64,000 bases of DNA, taken from Lactiplantibacillus daowaiensis. GTDB lineage: Bacteria; Bacillota; Bacilli; Lactobacillales; Lactobacillaceae. Within the stretch, counting starts at the first letter, position 1; the number at the start of each line of letters is the position of its first letter. The position numbers were made by a program, and so were the translations under genes. Under the pieces are notes generated by a model. That model was not told the DNA's origin and made no database searches. It worked only from the letters and a program-made list of their open reading frames with translations. The DNA lies in assembly GCF_005405085.1 (NCBI RefSeq), contig NZ_BJDJ01000002.1, positions 186,001 through 250,000 of the forward strand, given 5' to 3'. Shown in pieces: positions 36,833-44,760 of the stretch.

Positions 36833-37078
36833 AAAAAAACTTCGTCCTTAATTTGACTTAAGGACGAAGTTTGCACTCCGCGGTACCACCCAGCTTTACA
36901 GCTTGCGCTGTCTCAGGCTTGCCAGTAACTGACAAGCAATCTGGGTAACGGCGATTAATCCGAACTAACAGCTAAAGACCATTAGTTTCACTCCGAGTTC
37001 ATCTTCATTCGGTCGACCTCATCAATTTCCACCAACCATTGACTCGCTGTCAGGTTGCCCGAACTACTCTTCTCATCA
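36833..37078 (-). promoter_or_regulatory. T-box riboswitch upstream of patB
   Basis: Minus strand features in order: the AGTA S-turn strand (about 37068), the apical AGCGAG and GGTTGGTGG segments, the specifier side GAAGATGAACTCGG (about 36991-36978), the T-box GGGTGGTACCGCG (36882-36895), and a terminator with arms ACTTCGTCCTTA and TAAGGACGAAGT plus seven T (36833-36871). Pairing GTTCGG with CCGAAT and GAG with CTC bounds the specifier loop. Reading directly after GAA gives GAT (Asp); one base later gives ATG (Met). Uncharged tRNA should allow readthrough. Confidence 0.93.
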
Positions 37079-37103
37079 ACGTATCATTTTTTAAGTTAAA
37101 CCT

Positions 37104-37132
37104 AACTTACAGCGCGTCATCAGAATTGTCAA
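37104..37132 (-). promoter_or_regulatory. Promoter for the T-box-patB unit
   Basis: Minus strand TTGACA (37127-37132) and TAAGTT (37104-37109) with 17-base spacing. The -35 lies inside the last codons of the gene upstream. Confidence 0.65.
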
Positions 37133-37640
37133 CTGTTGGTAACGGAAATTGTGGTGTCGCTGGAATATCGTATGCCGCAATCACTTGGTCTTCAACAGGA
37201 AACGCCCCCGTCAATAAATACCGTTTGGCTTGCATCACTAAAGGTGAACTATTTGCCCAATTTAACTGCGCTAGTGGGACCCGTGCTGCCCCTGCAGACA
37301 ATGCCGCGGTATAGGCTGGTCGTTGGGTCAATAATTGCCCACCAACTGGTTCCAATAAATAAAAGGTCTGAATCAAGGCTTGCCGGGGTTGATCGACCGC
37401 TAATGCGGGTAATGTCAACCGAATCGTACCTAATTGCTTAGCGATGGTGGTTTGTAAACCGGTCTGAATAGCAGTAATCTGACTAACAGTCGCACTAAGC
37501 GACGTATCGGCTGTCAGTGGTGCCGTTGCCAAATCATAACGATTGGTGAAGGGACCCGTCAGGTTTTTAGTGACGATTAAGCTAGTTTCATCGCCAATGA
37601 TGCCACAGACATAGAGCGGATTAACTTGTTCGACTATCAT
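37107..37640 (-). CDS. Nudix-fold-like protein lacking the catalytic Nudix box
   Basis: A 177-residue protein. PLYVCGIIGDETSLIVTKNLTGPFTNRYDLA reads in pieces like the start of a Nudix domain (strand, loop, NRYDL). Where the GX5EX7REUXEEXGU box should be, it has TADTSLSATVSQITAIQTGL: the Gly, Arg and Glu residues are gone and only the end TGL is kept. It is therefore probably a non-catalytic Nudix relative, or unrelated. AAGGAAG lies 7 bases before the ATG at 37638-37640. The frame is otherwise intact. Confidence 0.55.
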   Translation of the reverse strand: MIVEQVNPLYVCGIIGDETSLIVTKNLTGPFTNRYDLATAPLTADTSLSATVSQITAIQTGLQTTIAKQLGTIRLTLPALAVDQPRQALIQTFYLLEPVGGQLLTQRPAYTAALSAGAARVPLAQLNWANSSPLVMQAKRYLLTGAFPVEDQVIAAYDIPATPQFPLPTVDNSDDAL

Positions 37641-37859
37641 CGGTTCGCTTCCTTCATTATTTTTCAATTAGTTACATTATTTTTTATATCGTCATCATTC
37701 AAATAATGGGTAAATATCCAAAAAATTGTAACTACTTAATTTTACTACTTTATATGGTGAACTAAAACCAAAAAGAAGCAACTGATATAAACATTTAATA
37801 ACTTGTAACATTTTCAATAGAAAAGCAACCCGAACTTAATCGCGTTGCTTTTCGTTAAC

Positions 37860-38495
37860 TTATTCAGTTGTTAAATCCGTCGTATTAATAAATGATTGTG
37901 CTGGCACGCGAATCAACCAGCGGGTCATCGCTTGATGACCCACGTGGACCCCTAAACCGTTCATGAACGTTGGTTTATACGTTGCCGTCATCTTAGCCAC
38001 ATAGGCTTTCGTATGCTGGCGGTCCATTTGGGCTAACTTCGTTTGTGACCACGGAATTCCCGCATCGGCCACTTTAGCTTGCTTCAAACTTGTAATCACG
38101 GTTGCTTTATTACTTGAAACCGTGTATTTGGCACCTTTTTCCCAATAGTTGTAAATGTGGACTGGTTTAGTCGCACTACCCCGATCAACCGCCACATAAT
38201 ACGACCCAGTACTACCGACCCGTAAAACTAAGGGTTGATAATCATACGTAATGCTGACCGACGAGCTTGAGAGATCAACACGATGGTTAAACGTGACGAA
38301 AAACATCCCGCCTAATAACCCAAAACTGACAACTAATTCACCAATCGTCAGCCATAAACTCGGCCATTCAAAGGTTTTTTTTCGCTCCACGATCATTTTA
38401 ATGCGCCGTACCCGGATATTATGAAAGACCCACACTAACAGCGCCAGTACAATAATCCAAGCAATGATTCCAATCCAGTTCCATGCAGAAGTCAT
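37860..38495 (-). CDS. LVIS_2131-family membrane protein
   Basis: About 211 residues with two N-terminal membrane segments (about residues 5-25 and 45-70) and a 140-residue extracellular domain. The pattern resembles the Lactobacillaceae family named LVIS_2131; function unknown. Another ATG seven codons upstream is in frame; the downstream ATG has AAAGGG about 10 bases ahead. The 190 bases between this gene's end and the previous gene are A+T rich with no clear signal. Confidence 0.65.
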   Translation of the reverse strand: MTSAWNWIGIIAWIIVLALLVWVFHNIRVRRIKMIVERKKTFEWPSLWLTIGELVVSFGLLGGMFFVTFNHRVDLSSSSVSITYDYQPLVLRVGSTGSYYVAVDRGSATKPVHIYNYWEKGAKYTVSSNKATVITSLKQAKVADAGIPWSQTKLAQMDRQHTKAYVAKMTATYKPTFMNGLGVHVGHQAMTRWLIRVPAQSFINTTDLTTE

Positions 38496-38680
38496 CAATT
38501 GCCAACCCTTTCCCATTTTCCTTGTTATTATGCTCTAATTGTAAATAATTCGCTTCCAAATAACAAGTAATGCCCCCAAACTTTAACAATTCGATTGTGA
38601 AAAAAATCACGGTAACGCTCCAAATGTAATCGAATTCATGGTAGAATAATGATATTAACTTGTAGAAAGAAGGAGTAGCG

Positions 38681-38995
38681 ATGATCGCAGCATTGATTTA
38701 TTGGGTCGTTGTCGTTGGACTAATCGTCTGGGGTGTTTGGATGGCGATTTTAACGGCCTATTGGGCTAGCCAAAAGCAAAACGGCAATATTTTCTTTATT
38801 GCAATTATGAATACATTAGGTCTCATTGCCGGCTTAATTGTTTGGTGGGTCTTCAATAACCAAAACTGGCAATACTACTGGTTATCCAGTACCGTCAAAA
38901 CGACCAACTTATTAGGGATCGTCTTGATTTGCTACGTGGTCTTGATTGTCATTGAATTCTTCCAAGGCCGGGCTATCAAACCTGCTAAAGCTTAA
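38681..38995 (+). CDS. Small tri-spanning membrane protein
   Basis: A 104-residue, Trp-rich protein with three membrane segments (about residues 5-25, 38-58, 72-92) and a short basic tail. GAAGGAG lies before the ATG and a terminator follows at 39010. It is divergent from the LVIS_2131-type gene. No function is suggested by the sequence. Confidence 0.7.
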   Translation: MIAALIYWVVVVGLIVWGVWMAILTAYWASQKQNGNIFFIAIMNTLGLIAGLIVWWVFNNQNWQYYWLSSTVKTTNLLGIVLICYVVLIVIEFFQGRAIKPAKA

Positions 38996-39009
38996 TCTAA
39001 TTAAGTTAG

Positions 39010-39040
39010 AAAAAACTCGTCCATTTGGGCGAGTTTTTTT
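39010..39040 (+). terminator. Terminator after the small membrane protein gene
   Basis: Stem AAAAACTCG/CGAGTTTTT with two more G-C pairs and seven T. Confidence 0.88.
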
Positions 39041-39098
39041 GTACGACTTATTTAAGCTTGTCAACGCTAATCATTTGAATTATCATGCCATTCACAAC

Positions 39099-40820
39099 TT
39101 ACCGAACTTGTAGACTAAAGCCGCCAGCGGCCAGTTGATCATCGGCTAACCCATGACTCAACACAGTTGTTGTGGCTGGCGCCAAAGCTTGCGACGTTGT
39201 CCCTAAATTAAACTGGCCAACAACTGTTTGGGTGGCATCTTGGCGTTGTAATTGTAATAACTCCCCGGTCAATTGCCAGCTTAACTGACTCGTGGCTAAG
39301 AAGGCTGCATTGGCTTTACGCCAAGCAATCAAGCGCTGAACCACTGGATACATCGCCGTTTGTTTTGGTGCTGGCTGCCAAGGCATGCAGCGGCGATTAT
39401 CAGGGTCAGGTCCTCCCGCCAAACCAACTTCAGTTCCATAATACAAACATGGTGCTCCAGGTAACATCATCAACAACGTTAATGCTGCTTGCATTTTCAC
39501 CGGATCATCATGTAATACGGTTAACATCCGGGCCGTATCATGCGTATCCAACGCATTGAACATCACTTGTTGATTAGGTTGCCGATATTGCATCAATTGT
39601 AAGTTAGTCTTACCAATATAGGCTTTAGGTGTTAGCTCATGATTAAATAAGCTTAAAATCGGTTGGGTCAATGGATAATTCATCAAGGCATCAAATTGAC
39701 CATTGCCAACTAAACTGGGACTATCGTGCCATGATTCCCCTAACAAGTAAATATCTGGTTTAACGGCTCGTAAGGCACCACAGATGACCCGCCAAGTCCC
39801 ATGATCAACTTCATCAGCCACATCAAATCGCCAAGCATCAATGTTCAATTGTTGAATCCAATAACTGGTAATTTGAATTAAATAATCACGCACCGCCGGA
39901 TTTTGCGTATTTAACTTAGGCATGGTTGCCGCCGTGCCAAATGTTTCATAGTTCAGCTGCCCAGTTTCAGGATCTTGGCCAACCGGATAGCCGTGAATAT
40001 GGAACCAATCTGCAAATCGTGACTGCGCCCCATTTTTGACCACGTCTTGCCATTGTGGTGAGGCCGTGCCAAAGTGATTAAAGACCGCATCTAGCATCAC
40101 ATGCATGCCACGCTCATGGGCCGCATCGACCAATTCTTGAAAGTCTTTTTTCGTGCCAAAATGTGGATCAATTTCAAAATGATCTAACGTATCGTACTTA
40201 TGATTTGATGGCGAGGTAAAGATGGGACATAAATATAGCCCATTAATGCCTAAATCAGCCAAATCATCTAAGTGATCGATAATACCGCGCAAATCGCCCC
40301 CGTAAAAGGAATCGGTTTTAACCGGGCCACGCCCCCAGGCTTGAACCTGGGCCGGATCATTGGTCGTGTCCCCATTGGCAAAGCGTTCCGGAAAGATCTG
40401 GTACCACACCGTTTCTTTCACCCAAGCCGGTGGCAATTCTGCATCGCTGACATGCAAATAAGGTAAATGGAAATAATGACTCGTCGTGGCCCAAGCAGGC
40501 GCGCAATCATCAAAGAACCCATCGTCACCATAGCCAATTGTCTGGCCGGCTTGATCGGTCAATCGAAAGCCATAAATCAACCGATTCGTGGGCACGTTTA
40601 ACGTCAATGTCCAATACTGATTGGCCTGGGTCGCTAACCCTTTTTCGAGTACCGCGGTCTGCATCGGGGCCCCCGTTTGCCACAAATACATATCGGCATA
40701 CTTAATTTCAACTTTTACAATATCCGTTAAAGCTGTTTGGATCCGTAATAACACTTGATGGTCCGCTAAGACCGCTGTGTCTTCGCTTTCTGGGCGATGT
40801 AAAATTCCTGCTAATTGCAT
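39099..40820 (-). CDS. GH13 neopullulanase / maltogenic amylase-type glycosidase
   Basis: A 573-residue cytoplasmic alpha-glucan hydrolase. An N-terminal beta domain (residues 1-120, CBM34-like) precedes the GH13 barrel. The conserved regions are DAVFNH, WRFDVADEV with the nucleophile Asp, LLGESWHD with the acid/base Glu, and NALDTHDT with the transition-state Asp. Relatives of GH13_20 cut cyclodextrins, pullulan or maltodextrins. There is no signal peptide, so substrates must be imported. A cre site overlaps its leader, pointing to CcpA repression. Confidence 0.92.
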   Translation of the reverse strand: MQLAGILHRPESEDTAVLADHQVLLRIQTALTDIVKVEIKYADMYLWQTGAPMQTAVLEKGLATQANQYWTLTLNVPTNRLIYGFRLTDQAGQTIGYGDDGFFDDCAPAWATTSHYFHLPYLHVSDAELPPAWVKETVWYQIFPERFANGDTTNDPAQVQAWGRGPVKTDSFYGGDLRGIIDHLDDLADLGINGLYLCPIFTSPSNHKYDTLDHFEIDPHFGTKKDFQELVDAAHERGMHVMLDAVFNHFGTASPQWQDVVKNGAQSRFADWFHIHGYPVGQDPETGQLNYETFGTAATMPKLNTQNPAVRDYLIQITSYWIQQLNIDAWRFDVADEVDHGTWRVICGALRAVKPDIYLLGESWHDSPSLVGNGQFDALMNYPLTQPILSLFNHELTPKAYIGKTNLQLMQYRQPNQQVMFNALDTHDTARMLTVLHDDPVKMQAALTLLMMLPGAPCLYYGTEVGLAGGPDPDNRRCMPWQPAPKQTAMYPVVQRLIAWRKANAAFLATSQLSWQLTGELLQLQRQDATQTVVGQFNLGTTSQALAPATTTVLSHGLADDQLAAGGFSLQVR

Positions 40821-40841
40821 AAACGCAATCTCCTCCTTTTT

Positions 40842-40855
40842 CGTAACCGGTTACA
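40842..40855 (-). promoter_or_regulatory. CcpA cre site before the GH13 gene
   Basis: Minus strand TGTAACCGGTTACG matches 13 of 14 positions of TGWAANCGNTNWCA. It lies about 22 bases before the start codon, just upstream of the ribosome site, a roadblock or initiation-repression position. Confidence 0.85.
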
Positions 40856-40874
40856 TTTTCAAATAACCAGTGCC

Positions 40875-40897
40875 CGTTGAAATTCACAATTTCAACG
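40875..40897. promoter_or_regulatory. Perfect palindrome between the divergent GH13 gene and thrC
   Basis: Ten-base arms CGTTGAAATT and AATTTCAACG around a 3-base centre. It sits in the promoter region of the GH13 gene and may be an operator for an unseen regulator; its left arm supplies a TTGAAA that could serve as -35. Confidence 0.55.
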
Positions 40898-40938
40898 TTA
40901 TTTTCGTGAAAACGCCCCCGCTAACTGGTAATTTAGTG

Positions 40939-40944
40939 TATGAT
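40939..40944 (+). promoter_or_regulatory. Probable -10 element of the thrC promoter
   Basis: TATGAT 33 bases before the thrC start. No good -35 is visible at the usual distance, so only the -10 is offered. Confidence 0.45.
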
Positions 40945-40976
40945 TTAGACAAATTCAATTGAAAGGACGTCCATCC

Positions 40977-42473
40977 ATGGAAACACTTTATCGCAGTACT
41001 CGCGAAACTGCAAGCCAAACTATGACGAGCTCCCAAGCCGTCCTGCAAGGGTTAACCCCTGATGGTGGCTTGTTCGTTCCCGTCACTTTACCACACGCCG
41101 ACTTTGATTTCGACCAACTGGCTAATATGTCCTATCAAGCCGTGGCCTATGAGGTCTTAAAACTATTCTTTACCGATTATACGGAAGCCGAACTAAAGGC
41201 CTGCATTCAAGCGGCCTATGGTGATCAATTTGATGATCCCGCCATTGCGCCGGTCGCTAAACATGGCAAACAGTACTACTTAGAACTGTTCCATGGACCA
41301 ACTATTGCCTTTAAAGACTTGGCTTTACAAATTTTGCCGCATTTAATGACCACGGCCGCAAAAAAGAACCAACTCACTGCCGAAGTCGTGATTTTAACCG
41401 CAACTTCTGGTGACACGGGCAAAGCGGCCATGGCCGGTTTTGCTGATGTCGATCAGACGCGCATCATCGTCTTTTATCCCCAAGCCGGTGTCAGTGCCAT
41501 TCAAAAACAACAAATGGTCACGCAAGTTGGCGACAACACTTACGTCATTGCCATCAATGGGAACTTTGATGATGCTCAGACCAAAGTCAAAGAACTTTTA
41601 AATGATCCCGAATTACGGGCACAACTCGCAGCTAACCAGTTCCAATTCTCTAGTGCTAACTCGATTAATATCGGGCGTTTATTCCCACAAGTCGCTTATT
41701 ATGTTTATGCCTATGCGCAAATGATCAAACAAGGCCAAATTAAAAACGGCGATGAAGTTAACTTCAGTGTGCCAACCGGGAATTTTGGTGATATCTTAGC
41801 TGGTTATTATGCCAAACAACTGGGCACCCCAATTCACAAATTGATTTGTGCCTCTAATCGAAATAATGTGTTAACTGACTTCTTTAATACAGGGGTCTAT
41901 AACAAGAACCGCGAGTTCTTCTTAACTAGCTCGCCTTCAATGGATATCTTAGTCTCAAGTAATCTGGAACGGCTCGTCTTTTATTTAACTGGCGAAGATG
42001 CGCAACAAACCGCTGCGTTAATGGCTGACTTACAAACCAAGGGTGAATATCGGCTAACCCCAACGATGCGCCAAGCGATTACCGACTTTTGGGCTGGTTT
42101 TGTGACTGAAGGTCAAGACCAACATGAAATCAAGCATCTGTATGCACATCACCATTATACAATTGACCCACATACTGCGGTCGCTTCAGCGGTCGCCAAG
42201 CAATACCAATCAGCCACCAAAGATCAGCGACCAATGATCGTCGTTTCAACGGCCAGTCCTTACAAGTTCCCAAACGCGGTGTTAAGCGCGATTACTGACC
42301 AAGCGGACGTAACGGTTGACGGGCTAGCCGCCGTCGATCAATTACACGATTTAATTAAGACGCCGATTCCAGCCACCGTTGAAAATCTACGGACCGCCCC
42401 CGTTCGTCATGACCGTGTCAGTGAACCAGATGCGATGGCCGCAGCAATCAAAACAATTTTAAAACTGAATTAG
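40977..42473 (+). CDS. thrC: Threonine synthase
   Basis: Converts O-phosphohomoserine to threonine with PLP. At 498 residues it is the long class I form. It starts METLYRSTRETASQTMTSSQAVLQG, with LTPDGGLFVP typical of the N-terminal domain. The Schiff-base Lys is in GPTIAFKDLALQ, and the phosphate-binding glycines are in TATSGDTGKAA. AAAGGA lies 9 bases before the ATG at 40977. A HAD hydrolase follows after 15 bases and may be co-transcribed. Confidence 0.95.
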   Translation: METLYRSTRETASQTMTSSQAVLQGLTPDGGLFVPVTLPHADFDFDQLANMSYQAVAYEVLKLFFTDYTEAELKACIQAAYGDQFDDPAIAPVAKHGKQYYLELFHGPTIAFKDLALQILPHLMTTAAKKNQLTAEVVILTATSGDTGKAAMAGFADVDQTRIIVFYPQAGVSAIQKQQMVTQVGDNTYVIAINGNFDDAQTKVKELLNDPELRAQLAANQFQFSSANSINIGRLFPQVAYYVYAYAQMIKQGQIKNGDEVNFSVPTGNFGDILAGYYAKQLGTPIHKLICASNRNNVLTDFFNTGVYNKNREFFLTSSPSMDILVSSNLERLVFYLTGEDAQQTAALMADLQTKGEYRLTPTMRQAITDFWAGFVTEGQDQHEIKHLYAHHHYTIDPHTAVASAVAKQYQSATKDQRPMIVVSTASPYKFPNAVLSAITDQADVTVDGLAAVDQLHDLIKTPIPATVENLRTAPVRHDRVSEPDAMAAAIKTILKLN

Positions 42474-42488
42474 AAGGGATTTTTAACT

Positions 42489-43286
42489 ATGATTACGACA
42501 ATTGCACTTGATTTAGATAATACGTTATTAACTTCTGATAAAACCATCTCGTTACGGACCGAGACTGTTTTAAAACAATTACACGCGGCCGGCAAGCGGA
42601 TCGTCCTCTGTACGGGACGGCCAATCAAAGCGATCCAACCTTTTCTAAAACAATTGGCACTCACTAAACCGACCGACTATTCAATCACGTTCAATGGTGG
42701 TTTGGTCCAACAAAACACGACTGGCGATGTCTTAGCACGTAACAGTGTGACTAAAGCCGATATTCAACCACTTTATGATTATGCCAAAGCCAATCACTTT
42801 CCATTAGATGTCATTGACTTAAAGCAGGTCTATTCCTTAGTTGACCTCGGCAAATCGCCATACGAACAATTCATGAATGGTCTAATACCATTTAATGACA
42901 TTACCTTTACAGCCCTACCAGCCGATGATCAATATGGTAAAGTTGTCAGTGCTTATGAAGACGTTGCGGCCATTCAAGCCAATTTACCGCAAGCAGTTAA
43001 CGATAAGTTCCACGTCGTGCCTTCGCGCCGGAACTTACTTGAATACTTACCAGCTGGTACTGATAAATCAGCTGGTTTAAAAGCCTTGTTAGGTCACTTC
43101 GACGAAGATTTCGAAAACTTGATGGCCTTTGGTGATGAAGAAAATGACTTAGGCATGCTCAAAGCCGCCAAAGTTGGCGTTGCCATGGCCAATGCCATTC
43201 CAACGGTCAAAGCCGCCACCACTGATGAAACGTTGAGTAACGATGAGGATGGTGTGGCAGTCTTCTTAGAAAATTATTTTGACTAA
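42489..43286 (+). CDS. Cof-type HAD-IIB sugar phosphatase
   Basis: A 265-residue haloacid dehalogenase-type phosphatase with DLDNTLLTSDKTI (nucleophile Asp), LCTGRPIKAIQPF (motif II), the Lys of motif III near TDKSAG, and AFGDEENDLGML (motif IV). The C2B cap lies between motifs II and III. It is 15 bases behind thrC and followed by a terminator. Such enzymes act on sugar phosphates, FMN or PLP; the substrate is not predictable. Confidence 0.9.
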   Translation: MITTIALDLDNTLLTSDKTISLRTETVLKQLHAAGKRIVLCTGRPIKAIQPFLKQLALTKPTDYSITFNGGLVQQNTTGDVLARNSVTKADIQPLYDYAKANHFPLDVIDLKQVYSLVDLGKSPYEQFMNGLIPFNDITFTALPADDQYGKVVSAYEDVAAIQANLPQAVNDKFHVVPSRRNLLEYLPAGTDKSAGLKALLGHFDEDFENLMAFGDEENDLGMLKAAKVGVAMANAIPTVKAATTDETLSNDEDGVAVFLENYFD

Positions 43287-43365
43287 TTACGCTCATTAAA
43301 GCGCTGAAACACACCTTTGACTGCCACTTTCAGTTAGTCCTAATGTCAACTAAGCGTCCTATCCA

Positions 43366-43416
43366 AATACAACAAAGTCCCTGCCACAAAAATGTTGGTA
43401 GGGACTTTGTTGTATT
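43366..43416. terminator. Strong terminator hairpin after the HAD gene
   Basis: A 21-bp stem beginning AATACAACAAAGTCCCTGCC with its complement. The U-run is poor on the plus strand (TGTATTGTT), so it may work mainly by its very stable stem. Confidence 0.7.
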
Positions 43417-43462
43417 GTTCAATGAAAATGTACCCTTAGGCGACAACATCTTGGTCGTCGCC

Positions 43463-44029
43463 TTATTCAGCAGTTCGTTCAAAATTCAAATACCAGTTCA
43501 ATGCACACACGGCTTGTGCTGACCGTAATTTACCAGCCCGCATCAAATCGATCACTTGCGTCAATGGCACCAATTGCGTATTCACAAATTCATCCGCATC
43601 AAAATGCCGTTCACCATGTTCAGTTGGATCAATATGAGTCAAAATCAAATGGACGGTCTCATTGGTAAATCCTTCAGATGACGTGATGGCAGTCATCACC
43701 CGACTATCATGGGCAATATACCCAGTTTCTTCTTGCAACTCACGGGTCGCCGCAACTAAAGGTTGTTCACCGGGATTAATTAGACCGGCAGGCAAACTAA
43801 TCGTTTCCGCATTCCGGCCGACCCGGTATTCTGTATTGAGCACCACTTGATCATCAGCGGTCAATGCTAAAATCGTGACGGCATTGCCATGGTCAATCAA
43901 GTCACGTTCCACGCGCAACCCATCGGGCGTTTCAATCGTTCGTTTTAACAAATTAAAGATTGGGCCTTGATAGACCTGTTCTTGTTTTAAAATCTTACCG
44001 GCGCGACCGGCTTTATCCAATGCATCCAT
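43463..44029 (-). CDS. Nudix hydrolase, ADP-ribose pyrophosphatase type
   Basis: A 188-residue enzyme with an intact Nudix box GLINPGEQPLVAATRELQ then EETGY (about residues 79-101). The N-terminal layout (VYQGPIFNLLKRTIETPDG, NAVTILALTADDQVVLNTEYR) is that of the YffH/NudF ADP-sugar pyrophosphatases. It likely removes ADP-ribose or other nucleoside diphosphate sugars. In contrast to the protein at 37107, all catalytic residues are present. Confidence 0.9.
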   Translation of the reverse strand: MDALDKAGRAGKILKQEQVYQGPIFNLLKRTIETPDGLRVERDLIDHGNAVTILALTADDQVVLNTEYRVGRNAETISLPAGLINPGEQPLVAATRELQEETGYIAHDSRVMTAITSSEGFTNETVHLILTHIDPTEHGERHFDADEFVNTQLVPLTQVIDLMRAGKLRSAQAVCALNWYLNFERTAE

Positions 44030-44050
44030 TTTGTAACCTCACTTTAAGTC

Positions 44051-44096
44051 AAAACGTGCCAACAGCGCGATGGCGCTTGGCACGTTTTTTGTTTTT
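44051..44096. terminator. Terminator-like hairpin upstream of the Nudix gene
   Basis: Stem AAAACGTGCCAA/TTGGCACGTTTT with T-run on the plus strand and A-run on the other. It lies just upstream of the minus-strand Nudix gene, so on that strand it falls in the promoter or leader region, which is unusual for a terminator. Confidence 0.6.
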
Positions 44097-44238
44097 ATCA
44101 TTAATTAGGGTTGTGCCCCGCCTCTGATTGCGTCTAACTGAGGCCGGAACATGGTAAACAACTCACAACTGAGCCTCGCCAATTTTGTCTGTCAACTAAC
44201 CTTAGACAATCGACTAATCAATTAGAATCATAGCCGGA

Positions 44239-44395
44239 AGTGACATGTCTAAACGCCGTGTCGAGCCACTTGGGTGGTGGTCTTGACCACCTTAATGGCT
44301 GGGCCGACTTTTAAGACGTGGTTTGTCGGCTTAAAAGCGCCCTGGGGACCGCTTTTTGGCCCCAGGGCTGCCCCACCGCGTTTAGACGTGTCACT
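44239..44395 (+). repeat. Cloverleaf element E3 (outer stem with three hairpins)
   Basis: Outer arms 44239-44260 and 44374-44395 pair over 22 bases with two mismatches (AGTGACATGTCTAAACGC). Hairpin A (44264-44300) has stem AGCCA/TGGCT with inner GGTGGT/ACCACC. Hairpin B (44308-44337) has CTTTTAAG/CTTAAAAG, an A-G mismatch, CG/CG, and loop TGGTTTGT. Hairpin C (44340-44367) has CCCTGGGG/CCCCAGGG, a bulged A, CC/GG, and loop GCTTTTT. It is the third copy of the E1/E2 plan, 20 kb away. The rest of the gene-free stretch 44097-44418 shows no gene. Confidence 0.75.
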
Positions 44396-44418
44396 GGAGG
44401 CGGTTTGCACCATCCATG

Positions 44419-44706
44419 CTACAGGCCCATCTGTGATAACTGATTAACCACATCGACGAACTCATCACGGCGGCGCGTTTGTTTATCAGCATCGCCCTCA
44501 ACTTGTTGCATATCGATTCTGACAACTGCGCGGCGCAACAGACTGGTTAACGTCTTGCCATTCATGCGGATATACAAATGATCGGCATCTTGGGCTTCGA
44601 CCGCATCCTCCCAAACATGATTCTCATCACGTTCTGAATAAACCCCACGGCGAATAATCGAACCCCCATCAAGCGTATGAAACGTCACATCATAATAGTT
44701 ACCCAT
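44419..44706 (-). CDS. Conserved-looking small protein of unknown function
   Basis: A 95-residue acidic, soluble protein starting MGNYYDVTFHTLDGGSI. It alternates strands and a C-terminal helix (RRDEFVDVVNQLSQMGL). A GAAAGAAGC stretch precedes the ATG as a moderate ribosome site. No family is recognised. Confidence 0.6.
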   Translation of the reverse strand: MGNYYDVTFHTLDGGSIIRRGVYSERDENHVWEDAVEAQDADHLYIRMNGKTLTSLLRRAVVRIDMQQVEGDADKQTRRRDEFVDVVNQLSQMGL

Positions 44707-44760
44707 TTGCTCAGCTTCTTTCCGATTAAGTTACCTTCATTATAACGCCGCTAGCTTAGA

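Noticed and set aside
37039..37441. Plus-strand open frames opposite the Nudix-like gene and T-box
   Set aside because: They overlap a minus-strand frame with a good ribosome site and a clear T-box leader; they have no ribosome sites.
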